Shown piece after piece: positions 8,437 through 17,382 of a stretch of 64,000 nt of DNA (positions within the stretch are counted from its first letter, which is position 1; the number at the start of each line of letters is the position of its first letter). The DNA comes from Bacteroidota bacterium (GTDB lineage Bacteria; Bacteroidota; Ignavibacteria; Tepidaquicellales; Tepidaquicellaceae). The notes beneath the pieces were generated by a model that made no database searches, was not told the DNA's origin, and saw nothing but the letters and a program-made list of their open reading frames with translations. A program made the position numbers and the translations under genes. The stretch lies in NCBI GenBank assembly GCA_018266845.1, contig JAFDZO010000010.1:1-64000 (forward strand), given 5' to 3'.

Positions 8437-10461
8437 TTAAAAAGTGTTTCCTATTCCGAATTGAATTACCATTTTTTCCCCGCTTTTAAAAATTGTGCCG
8501 ATATTATTATCGAATAGCCATCGCCTATCATCTACTCCCGGGTCAAACAGCTTAAAGCCTAAATCAAATCTGAAAGCGCCGACAATTGTGTAGTATCTTA
8601 TACCTGCGCCGATAGCCATCGCAATTTGATTAAATTGAAAATCTTTATAGCTATCCCAAATATTTCCATAATCGAAAAACGTTGCAAACCCAAGGTCTTT
8701 TATTAAAAGATTTTTTGATTTTGAAAACGGCTTTGTTCTGTGTTCAAAACTTCCGTCTATAATAAACCTTCCTCCTAATGAAGGACTTTCTACTGCTCCC
8801 AGTGTTCCTGCTCTCCATCCTCGCAAGCTGACGCTTCCTCCTATTGTGTAGTTCGCGTCTGTTGGAACAATATCACTTGAAATAGAAACATCACCAAGTT
8901 CAAATGTATTATCCCCGTATTCAAAAATATTTCCAACCACTAATTTTGTGCCGAATACGGAAGCACCTTTGTTCTCTTCCGACAAATTCCAGAAGAATTT
9001 ATTCTGAGTTGTAACTTTTAGATAGCTTGAAGTGCTTGTGTTAAAAATTTTTCGTACAAGAGTGCCAAGCAAACCTGCTTCTTCAAACGAATAGGAAGCA
9101 TAGGAGCCGTCTGTAGGGTACTGAAGATTATCAACATGATTATGAATTACAGATAATCCAATTGAAGATGTGAAATCATTATATACGGGATTCACTATAC
9201 TAAGCAAGGTGTCAAAAATAATTGTTCTTTCGTTAGCTATCTTCCAGTCTAAAATCAAATTGTTAAAATAGGTATAATTTTTGAGTTCATATTTTAAGCT
9301 TGCCAGATTCTTTACGCTAGTAAGTTGATAATCAAGTGAATCGTTATACAACTGCCTTTGGCTGGTAATCCCAAAGTTATCATTACCCGTAATTTTATCA
9401 TTATCAAAAAGATGAGGCTGGAACAAAGTAGTCAGTCCCTCATATCTGTAAAAATTAAAACTATGTATAAGGGCTTTTAAGCTGGCAGTAAAAACTCTCC
9501 CGCCGCCGAAAAAATATTTATTCGAAAAAGTCAGTCCGGCACCCGCGTAAAATCTGCCCCCAATATCATAGGCAAGAATTTCCGGCTTCAGCTCAAACTT
9601 GTTTGTTACTGCGGCATCAATTTTTAAATTAATTACACCTTCTAAGGAATCAATTTCATCAATTTGAATTCTTGCATTCTGGAAAATCGCAATTTTGGAA
9701 ATGCGGTTTTCGGAAGAGATGAGCTTTTCCTTTGAGTACAGCTCCCCCTCTTTGTATTCAAGCTCTCTTCTTATATCATCTGAATTTATTCCATAGCTGT
9801 TGTTGCTGATTGTTATATTTGTTCTTCCAAAGTTAAACCTGCTGCGGGGAGTAAAATTCAGAACAATATCAACCCGGTTTGCCAAAGCGGAATCTTTAGA
9901 GACAAACTTAACTATATCCGGCACATCTGCTTGAGCCAGCGCATAACCGTTATTCAAAAGAATACCTAACACTCTGGTGATTTCAAGCTGTACTTCAGCC
10001 TTGTTATAATTTCTGTTATTTTTTAGAAAGTTGTCATTAGAAACCAGTGAGTAGGTCTGTTCGTTTATATCTTCCAGACCGTTGTAAAAGACTTTGTTTA
10101 TTTTGTATCTCGTATTTTCATTAATAATAAATGTCGCAATTATCATACTGCTGTCACTTCCAATGGCAGTTGATGTATCAACAAAGGCATCAAGAAATCC
10201 ATTATCAAAATAGTATTTCTGTATCCTTTTAGAATCAGTATAGAATTCTGATCTTAAAAAGTTGTCGCTTTTAGTTGTGTTTATTATTCCTTCCAGAGTG
10301 GATTCGTCGAAGTCCTGTTTATTGTCCGCAAATTTGAATCTGACTTCGTCTAATTTTAGAATTGTAGATTTTCTTTCCGTGTCATCATTGTTATCCTGCG
10401 CAAAAATAGAAGCGAAGGAAAGGAACACAAATATAGCACAAAAATATTTTAATAAACTCAT
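8437..10461 (-). CDS. Omp85-family outer membrane protein (BamA/TamA type)
   Basis: A 674-aa protein with a signal peptide (MSLLKYFCAIFVF.., cleavage after ASIFAQ). Roughly three POTRA-like units occupy about residues 30-300 (for example RYKINKVFYNGL and RFNFGRTNITI), followed by a C-terminal beta-barrel that ends in Phe (FGIGNTF). The barrel holds LRGW, the loop-6 [VIL]RG[FYW] motif of Omp85 proteins. BamA usually has five POTRA domains, so this shorter protein may be a TamA-like or accessory assembly factor. A longer frame reaches 10623 but would run over the terminator at 10507-10543 and into the neighbouring gene, so I start at the ATG at 10461. Confidence 0.8.
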   Translation of the reverse strand: MSLLKYFCAIFVFLSFASIFAQDNNDDTERKSTILKLDEVRFKFADNKQDFDESTLEGIINTTKSDNFLRSEFYTDSKRIQKYYFDNGFLDAFVDTSTAIGSDSSMIIATFIINENTRYKINKVFYNGLEDINEQTYSLVSNDNFLKNNRNYNKAEVQLEITRVLGILLNNGYALAQADVPDIVKFVSKDSALANRVDIVLNFTPRSRFNFGRTNITISNNSYGINSDDIRRELEYKEGELYSKEKLISSENRISKIAIFQNARIQIDEIDSLEGVINLKIDAAVTNKFELKPEILAYDIGGRFYAGAGLTFSNKYFFGGGRVFTASLKALIHSFNFYRYEGLTTLFQPHLFDNDKITGNDNFGITSQRQLYNDSLDYQLTSVKNLASLKYELKNYTYFNNLILDWKIANERTIIFDTLLSIVNPVYNDFTSSIGLSVIHNHVDNLQYPTDGSYASYSFEEAGLLGTLVRKIFNTSTSSYLKVTTQNKFFWNLSEENKGASVFGTKLVVGNIFEYGDNTFELGDVSISSDIVPTDANYTIGGSVSLRGWRAGTLGAVESPSLGGRFIIDGSFEHRTKPFSKSKNLLIKDLGFATFFDYGNIWDSYKDFQFNQIAMAIGAGIRYYTIVGAFRFDLGFKLFDPGVDDRRWLFDNNIGTIFKSGEKMVIQFGIGNTF

Positions 10462-10506
10462 CCGCAGTAAAAATTGAGATAGTGGAAAACTAATAACTAT
10501 TGATAA

Positions 10507-10543
10507 CAAAAAAAGCCCAATAATAGAAACATTATTGGGCTTT
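10507..10543 (-). terminator. Intrinsic terminator for the DUF2795-like gene
   Basis: AAAGCCCAATAAT (10512-10524) pairs perfectly over 13 bp with ATTATTGGGCTTT (10531-10543) around a 6-base loop. On the minus strand the hairpin is followed by a run of T (complement of 10508-10514). It ends the small acidic-protein transcript and implies that the Omp85 gene downstream has its own promoter in 10462-10506 or depends on read-through. Confidence 0.9.
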
Positions 10544-10567
10544 GAAAAATATAGTTTGAAATTTTCT

Positions 10568-10795
10568 CTAAAAATCCTTTGCTTCTTCGTCGTAGAAAAA
10601 GTCCTCGTCAGTGGGATAGTCAAGCCAAATTTCTTCTATGCTTTCATAAGGTTCGTCATGGTCTTCCAGGTCTTCAAGGTTTTCTATTACTTCCTGTGGA
10701 GCACCGGACCTCGTTGCATAATCAATAAGTTCAGATTTATTTGCGGGCCAAGGCGCGTCATCAAGATAGGAAGCAAGCTCAAGCGTCCAAACCAT
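10568..10795 (-). CDS. DUF2795-like small acidic protein
   Basis: A 75-aa protein, very acidic in its second half (EDLEDHDEPYESIEEIW, DEDFFYDEEAKDF). The N-terminal part WTLELASYLDDAPWPANK followed by ELIDYATRSGAPQEVIENL resembles the DUF2795 'treble' helix module (ELI.yA...GAP.EV...L) as I remember it from Chlorobi and Bacteroidota small proteins. Function unknown; cytoplasmic, no signal peptide. Well supported as a gene by an AAGGAGGT site 9 bases upstream and a perfect terminator after it. A frame on the opposite strand here is a shadow. Confidence 0.75.
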   Translation of the reverse strand: MVWTLELASYLDDAPWPANKSELIDYATRSGAPQEVIENLEDLEDHDEPYESIEEIWLDYPTDEDFFYDEEAKDF

Positions 10796-10802
10796 TTTCT
10801 TT

Positions 10803-10811
10803 TACCTCCTT
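10803..10811 (-). promoter_or_regulatory. Strong Shine-Dalgarno, AAGGAGGT
   Basis: The minus strand reads AAGGAGGTA here, with 7-9 bases to the ATG at 10795. It is one of the few near-perfect ribosome-binding sites in the window and fixes the start of the small acidic protein. Confidence 0.75.
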
Positions 10812-10952
10812 AATGTTAATAAATGATTTTAGCAAAATTAACTAAAAATTTTTTTACTTCAAAGAAACTTTTTTATTTTTTTTTTACGAATTTTATTCGT
10901 TTCCTCTTTTAGAACAATAAACTAATTTTTTGTATAAAAGTTTCACAAATTT

Positions 10953-12038
10953 TTAGTCTCTTAATCTTGGGTCTAATGCGTCCCTAAGCCCTTCGCCGAT
11001 CAAGTTATATGCCACTACAGAGAGGAATATCATAAAACCTGGAAATATTGCCAGCCACCAAGCGCTTGAAGATTCTCTTGCGGAATTCAATAATGAACCC
11101 CATGTAACGGTAGTTGCTGCTACTCCGAATCCCAAAAAGCTTAACGATGCTTCAACTAAAATTGCGGAAGCTACTGCAAATGCGCCAGAAACCAAAACCG
11201 GAGCAATTGCATTTGGCAATATATGTCTGAAAAGTATTCTCATATTGGGCAATCCTACTGAGTTTGCGGCAACAACATACTCCATGTTTCTTACTTTCAA
11301 AATCTCTCCCCGTATTAATTTTGCATCTGTAGTCCAGCCTGTAAGCCCTATGGCAGCCATAATATACCATATGCTTGAGCCGTATATCGCAACTATTACT
11401 ATAATTAAAAAGAAAGTCGGCATGTTAGTCATAATTTCAACAAATCTCATAATTAAAATATCAGTAGTGCCTCCATAAAATCCTGCCAGACTGCCAAGCA
11501 GCACTCCTATAAGCACAGCAAGCCCTGCCGCTACAAATCCTACCGATAATGAGATACGCGAGCCATGTATAATCCCTGCCAGTAAATCTCTGCCAATTGG
11601 GTCAGTGCCGAGCAAATGCGTGCCTGTTGGTTTTGAGAGGACGTTTCCTAAATCTATTTCACCGGGTCCGAATGGAGTTATCAGCGGCCAGATAGTAGTT
11701 CCTAATTTTCCTTCATCATCAAGTTTTTTCCAGTCTATGTTTATTAATTCAGGGTTTTCCCATTTGGAAATTCCCAATGAAACTCCGTAATCCTTAAAAA
11801 TCGGGAAATAAGTTTCGCCTTTATAAGAAGTATAGATTGGTTTTTTGTACGCTAAAAAATCAGCGAATACAGCCATTATTACTAATAAAATCACTATATA
11901 TAAAGAAATAATAGCAGGTTTATTTTTTTTAAATTGATGCTTTACAAACGACCAATAAGTTGAATCAACTTCCTTTTGGGATTTTTTTTGGTCGTCTGAT
12001 AACTCTGAATTATTTGGTAAATCCTCTATTGTGTTCAT
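10953..12038 (-). CDS. Peptide ABC transporter permease, DppC/OppC type
   Basis: A 361-aa inner-membrane permease. After one N-terminal helix (about 45-65 from the start) there is a roughly 90-residue non-membrane insert. The BPD_transp_1 domain follows, with the EAA-type cytoplasmic loop YVVAANSVGLPNMRILFRHI that docks an ATPase. HLLGTDPIGRDLLAGIIHGSRISL is a hallmark of DppC/OppC. A frame extends to a TTG at 12089 inside oppB; I prefer the ATG at 12038, 13 bases after the oppB stop. It pairs with the OppB-like permease upstream. No OppD/OppF ATPase is nearby, so the ATPases must be encoded elsewhere. Confidence 0.85.
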   Translation of the reverse strand: MNTIEDLPNNSELSDDQKKSQKEVDSTYWSFVKHQFKKNKPAIISLYIVILLVIMAVFADFLAYKKPIYTSYKGETYFPIFKDYGVSLGISKWENPELINIDWKKLDDEGKLGTTIWPLITPFGPGEIDLGNVLSKPTGTHLLGTDPIGRDLLAGIIHGSRISLSVGFVAAGLAVLIGVLLGSLAGFYGGTTDILIMRFVEIMTNMPTFFLIIVIVAIYGSSIWYIMAAIGLTGWTTDAKLIRGEILKVRNMEYVVAANSVGLPNMRILFRHILPNAIAPVLVSGAFAVASAILVEASLSFLGFGVAATTVTWGSLLNSARESSSAWWLAIFPGFMIFLSVVAYNLIGEGLRDALDPRLRD

Positions 12039-12051
12039 TTCTTTTAAAATT

Positions 12052-13068
12052 TTATGCGGCTTTTTGAGTAAATGCAATTCTTGGGTCAACTACAGAGTAT
12101 AGTATATCTACAAGTAGTATTCCAATAACTGTCAAAAAGGAAACAAGGAAAAGTTCTGCCATTATAATAGGGTAATCCCTGTCAAAAATCGCCTGTGTTG
12201 CCAGCTGACCGACACCGGGAATAGAAAATATTGTTTCAATAATAAAGCTGCCTCCAACCATCGCAGGAAGTAAACCCCCCAATAAGGTCAAAATTGGAAT
12301 TAGTGAGTTTCTCAAAGCGTGTTTCATAATTACTTTCTTTTCAGAGAGTCCTTTAGCTCGGGCAGTTCTTATATAATCCTGTCTAATAACTTCAAGCATA
12401 GAGCTTCTCATCTGACGGGATATAAATGCAAAACTTCCGAGGGAGGAAACTGTTATCGGCAGGAAGAAGTGCATAAATCGGTCTTTCATTTGTTCAAAGA
12501 AAGTCATGGAATCATAAGTTAGGGATTTTATACCTGATGTTGGGAATATTTTTATATATTCAACATTACATAAAAATACTATTGCAAGCGTTGCAACCCA
12601 GAAACTTGGCAGTGAATATAAAACAAACATCAGAATTGTAGTAACTCTATCTCCGAATGAATATTGCCGCGCCGCGCTGTATATACCTATTGGAACTGCA
12701 ATGAGATAGATAAGAAGAAATGAAGCTATGTTCATTCCTATAGTGATTGGCATGCGTTCAAGTATTTTATCAATTACAGGTCTGTTATCTTTAAACGAAT
12801 TCCCAAAATCTCCCTGAAGCATATTTCCCATCCAGATAAAATATTGCTGATAAAGCGGCTTATCTAATCCGAATTTTTGTCTGTAGTATTTTTTAGTAGT
12901 TTCATTTATCTGGTTCTTTGAATCTGTTTTTTGCGATTCCCCTGTGTTACCCATCTTCATTTCTGTTGGGTCTCCGGGCGCTAACCGACAGACACAAAAT
13001 GTTATAACCGTAATAATTATAAGGGTAGGAATAAAAAGAAGAATTCTTTTTATTACGTATTGTGTCAT
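12052..13068 (-). CDS. Peptide ABC transporter permease, DppB/OppB type
   Basis: A 338-aa inner-membrane permease. It begins with the family's N-terminal helix (MTQYVIKRILLFIPTLIII) followed by RLAPGDP, typical of OppB. The EAA loop YIRTARAKGLSEKKVIMKHALRNSLIP and IIETIFSIPGVGQL confirm the family. It forms the channel with the OppC-like partner just downstream, importing peptides (or nickel, or other SBP_bac_5 ligands) delivered by the lipoprotein encoded upstream at 13286-15085. About 217 bp with a hairpin separate it from that gene. Confidence 0.88.
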   Translation of the reverse strand: MTQYVIKRILLFIPTLIIITVITFCVCRLAPGDPTEMKMGNTGESQKTDSKNQINETTKKYYRQKFGLDKPLYQQYFIWMGNMLQGDFGNSFKDNRPVIDKILERMPITIGMNIASFLLIYLIAVPIGIYSAARQYSFGDRVTTILMFVLYSLPSFWVATLAIVFLCNVEYIKIFPTSGIKSLTYDSMTFFEQMKDRFMHFFLPITVSSLGSFAFISRQMRSSMLEVIRQDYIRTARAKGLSEKKVIMKHALRNSLIPILTLLGGLLPAMVGGSFIIETIFSIPGVGQLATQAIFDRDYPIIMAELFLVSFLTVIGILLVDILYSVVDPRIAFTQKAA

Positions 13069-13229
13069 TAGAAGATTATTTTATTAATTAAAATTTTTTC
13101 GCTTGGTGGTATTGAATAATCCACAAATATAAAGCAAAAAGACTTTATATTCTAATAATAAATTTAAAATACCAAAATTTTTTGCAGTCCGCTAAAAAAT
13201 AGAATTCAAAACTTTTACTACATAAAAGT

Positions 13230-13263
13230 AACCCCATTCCCGTAAAAAAGCGAAAATGGGGTT
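13230..13263 (-). terminator. Hairpin after the binding-protein gene
   Basis: AACCCCATT (13230-13238) pairs with AATGGGGTT (13255-13263) around a 16-base loop. On the minus strand a short T-rich tract (ACTTTTATG) follows. It lies between the abundant binding protein and its permeases, where a leaky terminator commonly lowers permease expression relative to binding protein. Confidence 0.55.
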
Positions 13264-13285
13264 GTTAAAATATTACGAATTACGA

Positions 13286-15085
13286 TTACTGGTATCTTTG
13301 CAAAGTTGTCGGAGTCCACCACTCATTAAGCAGACCTGAACTTGGATATGAATACCATCTTGTATTTCTGAATCTATCGCTATAGAAATATCTGGAGGTT
13401 TCTGTCCACATAAATGTTACAGGCTGGTCATCGTAAACAATCTGCTGCCATTTATCTAATATTTCTTTTCTCTTTACATCATCAAATGTAATTCTGTTTT
13501 CTTCGAGAAGTTTATCTGCTTCAGGATTTTTATAACTGATATGATTGCTGCCTTCGCCTTCTGCCTGAGATGAGTGCCAGATTTGATACGGGTCATCAGG
13601 AGTAACAGTCAACTGCCATGAAGAGTAACTTGCATCATAGTCATGCTTCTTCGTTTTATCCAGGAACACTGACCACTCATATTCCTGAAGGTCTGCCTGA
13701 ATACCGATTTGTTTCAATGCTTCGATTACAATAAGCATTACTTTTTTTCTCTTCGGGTTATTGTTGTTCATAAAAGTAAATTTAAAATCTACTTTTTTAC
13801 CGTCTATCATTTTATCTCTTATGCCGTCTCCATCAGAATCTTTCCAACCTGCTTCATCAAGTAATTGTTTTGATTTTTCTATGTCGTATGGAATTTGCGG
13901 CAACTTATCATTAATAAATTTGCTTTTGTAAAAAATGTGTGACTGAATTGGAACCGCAGCGCTGAATAAAATTTTATCAATTATTTCCTGTCTGTTAATT
14001 GCATAACTTAATGCCCATCTGACTTTTTTATCTTTGAAGAAAGGTCTTAAGTTATTCCATGAGATGTAAACATAAGAAGGCTCAAGAACAATAGCTTTCT
14101 TAATATTAAACTGTTCAGGATTTGTAACACCTGTGTAAAAATCAGCAGGCTGAATTACGAACATGTAGTCAACTTCTTTGTTTTTTGCAGCAACAACTGC
14201 TGCGTTTTGATCTTGAATAATTTTATAAACAATTTTGTTTGCATAGTTAGGAGTTCTTGATTTGTTCCAGTACTTATCATTTCTTACCAAATTAATTGCC
14301 TGACCGGTTGTCCACTTCTCAAATTTATAAGGACCTGTTGCTACTAAATACTTTGCGCTTCTTGCTACTTCCTGCGAGTTTATAAAATCTGCAAATTTTT
14401 GCATATCTGCATATTTTTTATTATCAACAGTTTTTTGAGCATCGGCAATCATATCCCACGTAAATTTATCGGTAACGTTTTCAGGGTCAAGAACTTTTTT
14501 AGGGGTAATTTTCATTTCGCCTAAAGAATAAATAGCTCTGAAGTAAGGCTTGGACATATTAATTTTTACTTTGTACTTATTACCATCTACAAACTCTGCG
14601 CTTTTAACATCATCAAAATAGTTTCTCAATGACTGAGCATCTACAAACGGAACTTTTATACTCTTTATTGTGAAAATAACATCTTCACCGGTGCAAGGTG
14701 TGCCGTCTGAGAAAGTAACGTCTTCTCTTAAAGTAAATGTGTATGACATGTGGTCATCGGATAATGTAGGGAGCTCTTTTGCAATCAATGGTTCAAGCTG
14801 ATATGTCTCGCGGTTAGTAATCAAAAGACCTTCGTAAATTAAGTCATCGATTTCAGAGGCAGTTGCATCATTAGTAACAGTTGGAAGAAGCTTTTCAGCG
14901 TCAGCCATCTCGTGCTTTATAACCCAGTCGCCGTTTACTGCTTCTTTAGTATCCGGAGGGTCAAGAGGAGTTACGACTTTAATTGAGTTTTTGTTTTCTA
15001 CCGTTTCCGTCTTTTTTCTTCCGCAGGAAGAGAGGGTAATTGCTCCTAAGAGAACAAGAGCAATCAGAATGTTAATTCTTCTCAT
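13286..15085 (-). CDS. Peptide-binding lipoprotein of an ABC importer (SBP_bac_5)
   Basis: A 599-aa lipoprotein with lipobox LSSC at Cys21, followed by GRKKTE. The body has the SBP_bac_5 layout: DLIYEGLLITNRETYQLEPLIAKELP near the N-terminus, FTLREDVTFSDGTPCTGEDV, a YVYISWNNLRPFFKDKKVRWALSYAINRQEI region and a C-terminal domain with YNPEADKLLEENR-type ends. It is slightly longer than DppA/OppA (about 540). As the first gene of the opp-like unit it captures the ligand outside the inner membrane and hands it to the two permeases downstream. Confidence 0.88.
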   Translation of the reverse strand: MRRINILIALVLLGAITLSSCGRKKTETVENKNSIKVVTPLDPPDTKEAVNGDWVIKHEMADAEKLLPTVTNDATASEIDDLIYEGLLITNRETYQLEPLIAKELPTLSDDHMSYTFTLREDVTFSDGTPCTGEDVIFTIKSIKVPFVDAQSLRNYFDDVKSAEFVDGNKYKVKINMSKPYFRAIYSLGEMKITPKKVLDPENVTDKFTWDMIADAQKTVDNKKYADMQKFADFINSQEVARSAKYLVATGPYKFEKWTTGQAINLVRNDKYWNKSRTPNYANKIVYKIIQDQNAAVVAAKNKEVDYMFVIQPADFYTGVTNPEQFNIKKAIVLEPSYVYISWNNLRPFFKDKKVRWALSYAINRQEIIDKILFSAAVPIQSHIFYKSKFINDKLPQIPYDIEKSKQLLDEAGWKDSDGDGIRDKMIDGKKVDFKFTFMNNNNPKRKKVMLIVIEALKQIGIQADLQEYEWSVFLDKTKKHDYDASYSSWQLTVTPDDPYQIWHSSQAEGEGSNHISYKNPEADKLLEENRITFDDVKRKEILDKWQQIVYDDQPVTFMWTETSRYFYSDRFRNTRWYSYPSSGLLNEWWTPTTLQRYQ

Positions 15086-15123
15086 TTTAATTTTGTTTAG
15101 TCTGATATAAAAATTTATACGGA

Positions 15124-16155
15124 TTACTCAAAGTCATGCTCAAAATACTCGATGCTTCTGTCTAATCCGTTTGTTTTCTTTTGTGCTATATTGCTTTTTA
15201 TTTTTGCGTCCAGATTTTGCTGAAACTTCATCGCAGCGTTATATCCATAATGTTTGCAAAGGTAGTTTAAAGCGATTACTTCTGCAATTACTGTAATATT
15301 TTTACCCGGGAAAATAGGCAGCGTAACGTGCTCTATATCAATTCCCAGCAGGCTTATATTTCTTGAATCCAATCCTGTTCTTTCGTATGCTTTGTTTTTA
15401 TCCCAATCTTCCAGCTCGACTATTACTTCCACTCTTTTCTGGTATCTTATAGCGCGAATTCCAAAAATGCTCCTTACATCTATAATGCCAAGCCCGCGTA
15501 TTTCCATAAAATTTTTCGTCAGGGAAGTGCCCGCTCCCATAAGAACAGATTCTCCTTTTTTCAAAACCATCACAATGTCATCTGCAACTAACCTATGACC
15601 TCTTTCAACAAGGTCTAATGCAATTTCCGATTTTCCGATTCCCGATTTCCCGGCGAAGAGCAGCCCGACTCCGTAAACATCAATAAAAGAGCCGTGGATT
15701 GCTGCCTGAATGGCAAACTGGTCGTCTAAAAAATCGGTTATAAAATATGCAAATCTTGTTGTAGGATATGGCGTAATAAAAAGGGGAGTGCTGGTCTTTT
15801 CTGCTAAGTAAGCCAGTTCTTCCTGAGGACTGTTATCATTTGTAATTATTACACAAGGAACATTGAACGAAAAAAACCTGGTCAGCGTTTCAACTCTTTT
15901 TTCATGCGGAAGCTGGTTAAGGTATTTCATCTCGGTATTTCCGAATACCTGAACTCTGTTATAAGTAAAGAGGTCAACATACCCTGCAAGCGCAAGACCG
16001 GGTCTGTGAATATCTTTATCAACAATTAGTTTTTCAGGATTAATAGGAGAGGGTGAGAGTTTTGAAAGCTTAAACCTGTCTCTGCATTCTTCATAAAAAA
16101 ATTCTACAGTAATAGATTCTTTTTTTATTTCCTTAATATCACTGAAATTCCGCAT
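15124..16155 (-). CDS. hprK: HPr kinase/phosphorylase
   Basis: A 343-aa protein with the HprK N-terminal domain and C-terminal P-loop kinase domain. Walker A GKSGIGKS is at 169-176, the catalytic His is in the HG motif (His154), the acidic pair is in LVADD (192-193), and the family signature MEIRGLGIIDVRSIFGI is at 217-233. HprK phosphorylates and dephosphorylates a serine of HPr or a related carrier, linking carbon/energy state to regulation. No PTS gene is in this window; in Chlorobi-Bacteroidota relatives hprK often occurs without a full sugar PTS. It follows the hibernation-factor gene on the same strand with a hairpin between them. Confidence 0.93.
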   Translation of the reverse strand: MRNFSDIKEIKKESITVEFFYEECRDRFKLSKLSPSPINPEKLIVDKDIHRPGLALAGYVDLFTYNRVQVFGNTEMKYLNQLPHEKRVETLTRFFSFNVPCVIITNDNSPQEELAYLAEKTSTPLFITPYPTTRFAYFITDFLDDQFAIQAAIHGSFIDVYGVGLLFAGKSGIGKSEIALDLVERGHRLVADDIVMVLKKGESVLMGAGTSLTKNFMEIRGLGIIDVRSIFGIRAIRYQKRVEVIVELEDWDKNKAYERTGLDSRNISLLGIDIEHVTLPIFPGKNITVIAEVIALNYLCKHYGYNAAMKFQQNLDAKIKSNIAQKKTNGLDRSIEYFEHDFE

Positions 16156-16187
16156 TAATAAATCCGGTAAGATTGGCTTTTAAAACA

Positions 16188-16211
16188 TAAGGCGGAAAAC
16201 ATTCCGCCTTA
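16188..16211 (-). terminator. Hairpin between hibernation-factor and hprK genes
   Basis: TAAGGCGGAA (16188-16197) pairs perfectly with TTCCGCCTTA (16202-16211) around the loop AACA. The minus strand continues TGTTTTAAAAG, a weak T tract. It is a likely partial terminator or an RNA-stabilising stem after the hibernation-factor gene; hprK may be expressed by read-through. Confidence 0.6.
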
Positions 16212-16228
16212 CCATATTGAAATAAATT

Positions 16229-16570
16229 TTATTCTTCTTCAACTAACTCGGCATATTTAATCGAGTGAGACTTTTTGCCGTTTTTTCTTCTGTCAAAAAA
16301 TTTAACCAGCTGCGCCTCTACTCTTTCTACTGCCTTATCAGTTGACTTTAGGAAATCTTCCGATGTCTCTTTTGCTATTATTACTTTGTTTTTTACTTTT
16401 ACATTTAGTTCGCAGGTTTTAATACTGTTTATTGCTCTTTCATAGTACAAAATAACATCTACATGAATTATTGGGAAGCTGTGTCTTTCAAGTGATTCCA
16501 GTTTTTCTTTGATTTGTTCCTGAAGTGTTTCGTGTAGTTTGAAGTGTCTGGAAGTGAAATTTACTTTCAT
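16229..16570 (-). CDS. raiA: Ribosome hibernation promoting factor, short form (HPF/RaiA)
   Basis: A 113-aa protein with the S30AE/sigma-54 modulation fold: MKVNFTSRHFKLHETLQEQIKEKL at the start, a beta-rich middle (CELNVKVKNKVIIAKE), then the helix DFLKSTDKAVERVEAQLVKFFDRRK and a basic tail. It lacks the C-terminal dimerisation domain of long HPF, so it is the short type that binds the 30S subunit in slow growth. The neighbour hprK downstream is a recurrent arrangement in this phylum. Confidence 0.88.
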   Translation of the reverse strand: MKVNFTSRHFKLHETLQEQIKEKLESLERHSFPIIHVDVILYYERAINSIKTCELNVKVKNKVIIAKETSEDFLKSTDKAVERVEAQLVKFFDRRKNGKKSHSIKYAELVEEE

Positions 16571-16714
16571 TTTTACTGTTTTAAAAGAGTTAAAAATTAA
16601 ATAGTTCTCAAGAATAATATGCGAAAGAAAGTTTAGAAAAACAATTTATTTTCGCATGTTTGCCTGTACTTTTATAACGAATTTTTTGGAATTTAGTTCA
16701 AGAAATTTATAAAA

Positions 16715-16805
16715 TGCCACTAAAACTCAAAATCACAAATACCCACGAAACTGAATATTTAATGTAATTTTATGTGAGCTTTTGTGTTTTAGTGTTTTTG
16801 CGGCA
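16715..16805. repeat. Dispersed imperfect palindrome, copy A
   Basis: The left arm begins TGCCACTAAAACTCAAAATC. The right arm, read on the other strand from 16805, begins TGCCGCAAAAACACTAAAAC and continues ACAAAAGCTCACATAAA. The arms are similar but not identical, so the element is an imperfect inverted repeat of about 91 bp. A second element with the same ends and inner words lies at 47093-47210. It directly abuts the 3' end of the GNAT gene. Such GCCGC-AAAACAC-AAAAC elements recall short non-coding repeats found in many environmental genomes (from memory). Confidence 0.5.
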
Positions 16806-16810
16806 AAATA

Positions 16811-17317
16811 TTATGAAGATAATTTTTTACTCATCACGACGCTTCTGTAATTAGTAACATCCCATTGATGATATTCAATAAATCGGTAACCTCTTTTTTT
16901 ATAATAATCTATAAGGTGCAGCGCTTTTTCAGATGTATCTAAGGCAAGTTCGGTTTTACCTTTCGACTTCGCGTATTCTTCGAGAAAATCCATCAGCATT
17001 CCTCCGATACCCTTGTTTTGATACTCCGGCATCACGGCAAATTTTCCAAAGTAAGAAACAAAATCTTTTTTATACCAGGCAGGAGCATCTTCTTCTTTCA
17101 TAAAAAAAGAGTTGTAATACATCACTGTTGCAATAATCATTTCATTTTCTTTTATGATAAAACATTCTCCGTTTTTCAGGAAACTTTTTGTGTATTCCGA
17201 AGTTTGATATGTGGCAACAAATTTCAAACCCATATCAGCGAGCCGTTTATAAGAAGAATGTAAAAGGTTTGTAAGCTCTTCAACGGAATCATTTTCTGAA
17301 AATTTTACAATTTCCAC
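16811..17317 (-). CDS. GNAT-family N-acetyltransferase
   Basis: A 168-aa acetyltransferase. Motif A is plain: FAVMPEYQNKGIGGMLMDFL, with the acetyl-CoA pyrophosphate loop Q100-x-x-G103-x-G105. The C-terminal LALDTSEKALHLIDYYKKRGYRFI is the motif B region with the usual 'YyekrGF' pattern. The N-terminal half contains the variable acceptor side, so the substrate cannot be told. Cytoplasmic. Its gene stands alone on the minus strand, and its 3' end touches a dispersed palindrome. Confidence 0.85.
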   Translation of the reverse strand: MEIVKFSENDSVEELTNLLHSSYKRLADMGLKFVATYQTSEYTKSFLKNGECFIIKENEMIIATVMYYNSFFMKEEDAPAWYKKDFVSYFGKFAVMPEYQNKGIGGMLMDFLEEYAKSKGKTELALDTSEKALHLIDYYKKRGYRFIEYHQWDVTNYRSVVMSKKLSS

Positions 17318-17382
17318 TTTATATTCAAATTAATTCAAAAATATCATATTTTGTAACTTATCAAATTAAACCTCAAATATTA

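Noticed and set aside
10462-10623. Upstream extension of the Omp85 gene
   Set aside because: It would run across a perfect terminator and into the 3' end of the DUF2795-like gene, and it adds a poor signal; the ATG at 10461 begins a normal signal peptide.
10535-10813. 92-codon plus-strand frame
   Set aside because: It lies antisense to the small acidic-protein gene and has no family-like content; it is a shadow of that gene.
12039-12089. Upstream TTG start for the OppC-like permease
   Set aside because: It overlaps oppB by 38 bases and starts with TTG, while an ATG 13 bases after the oppB stop gives a complete protein.
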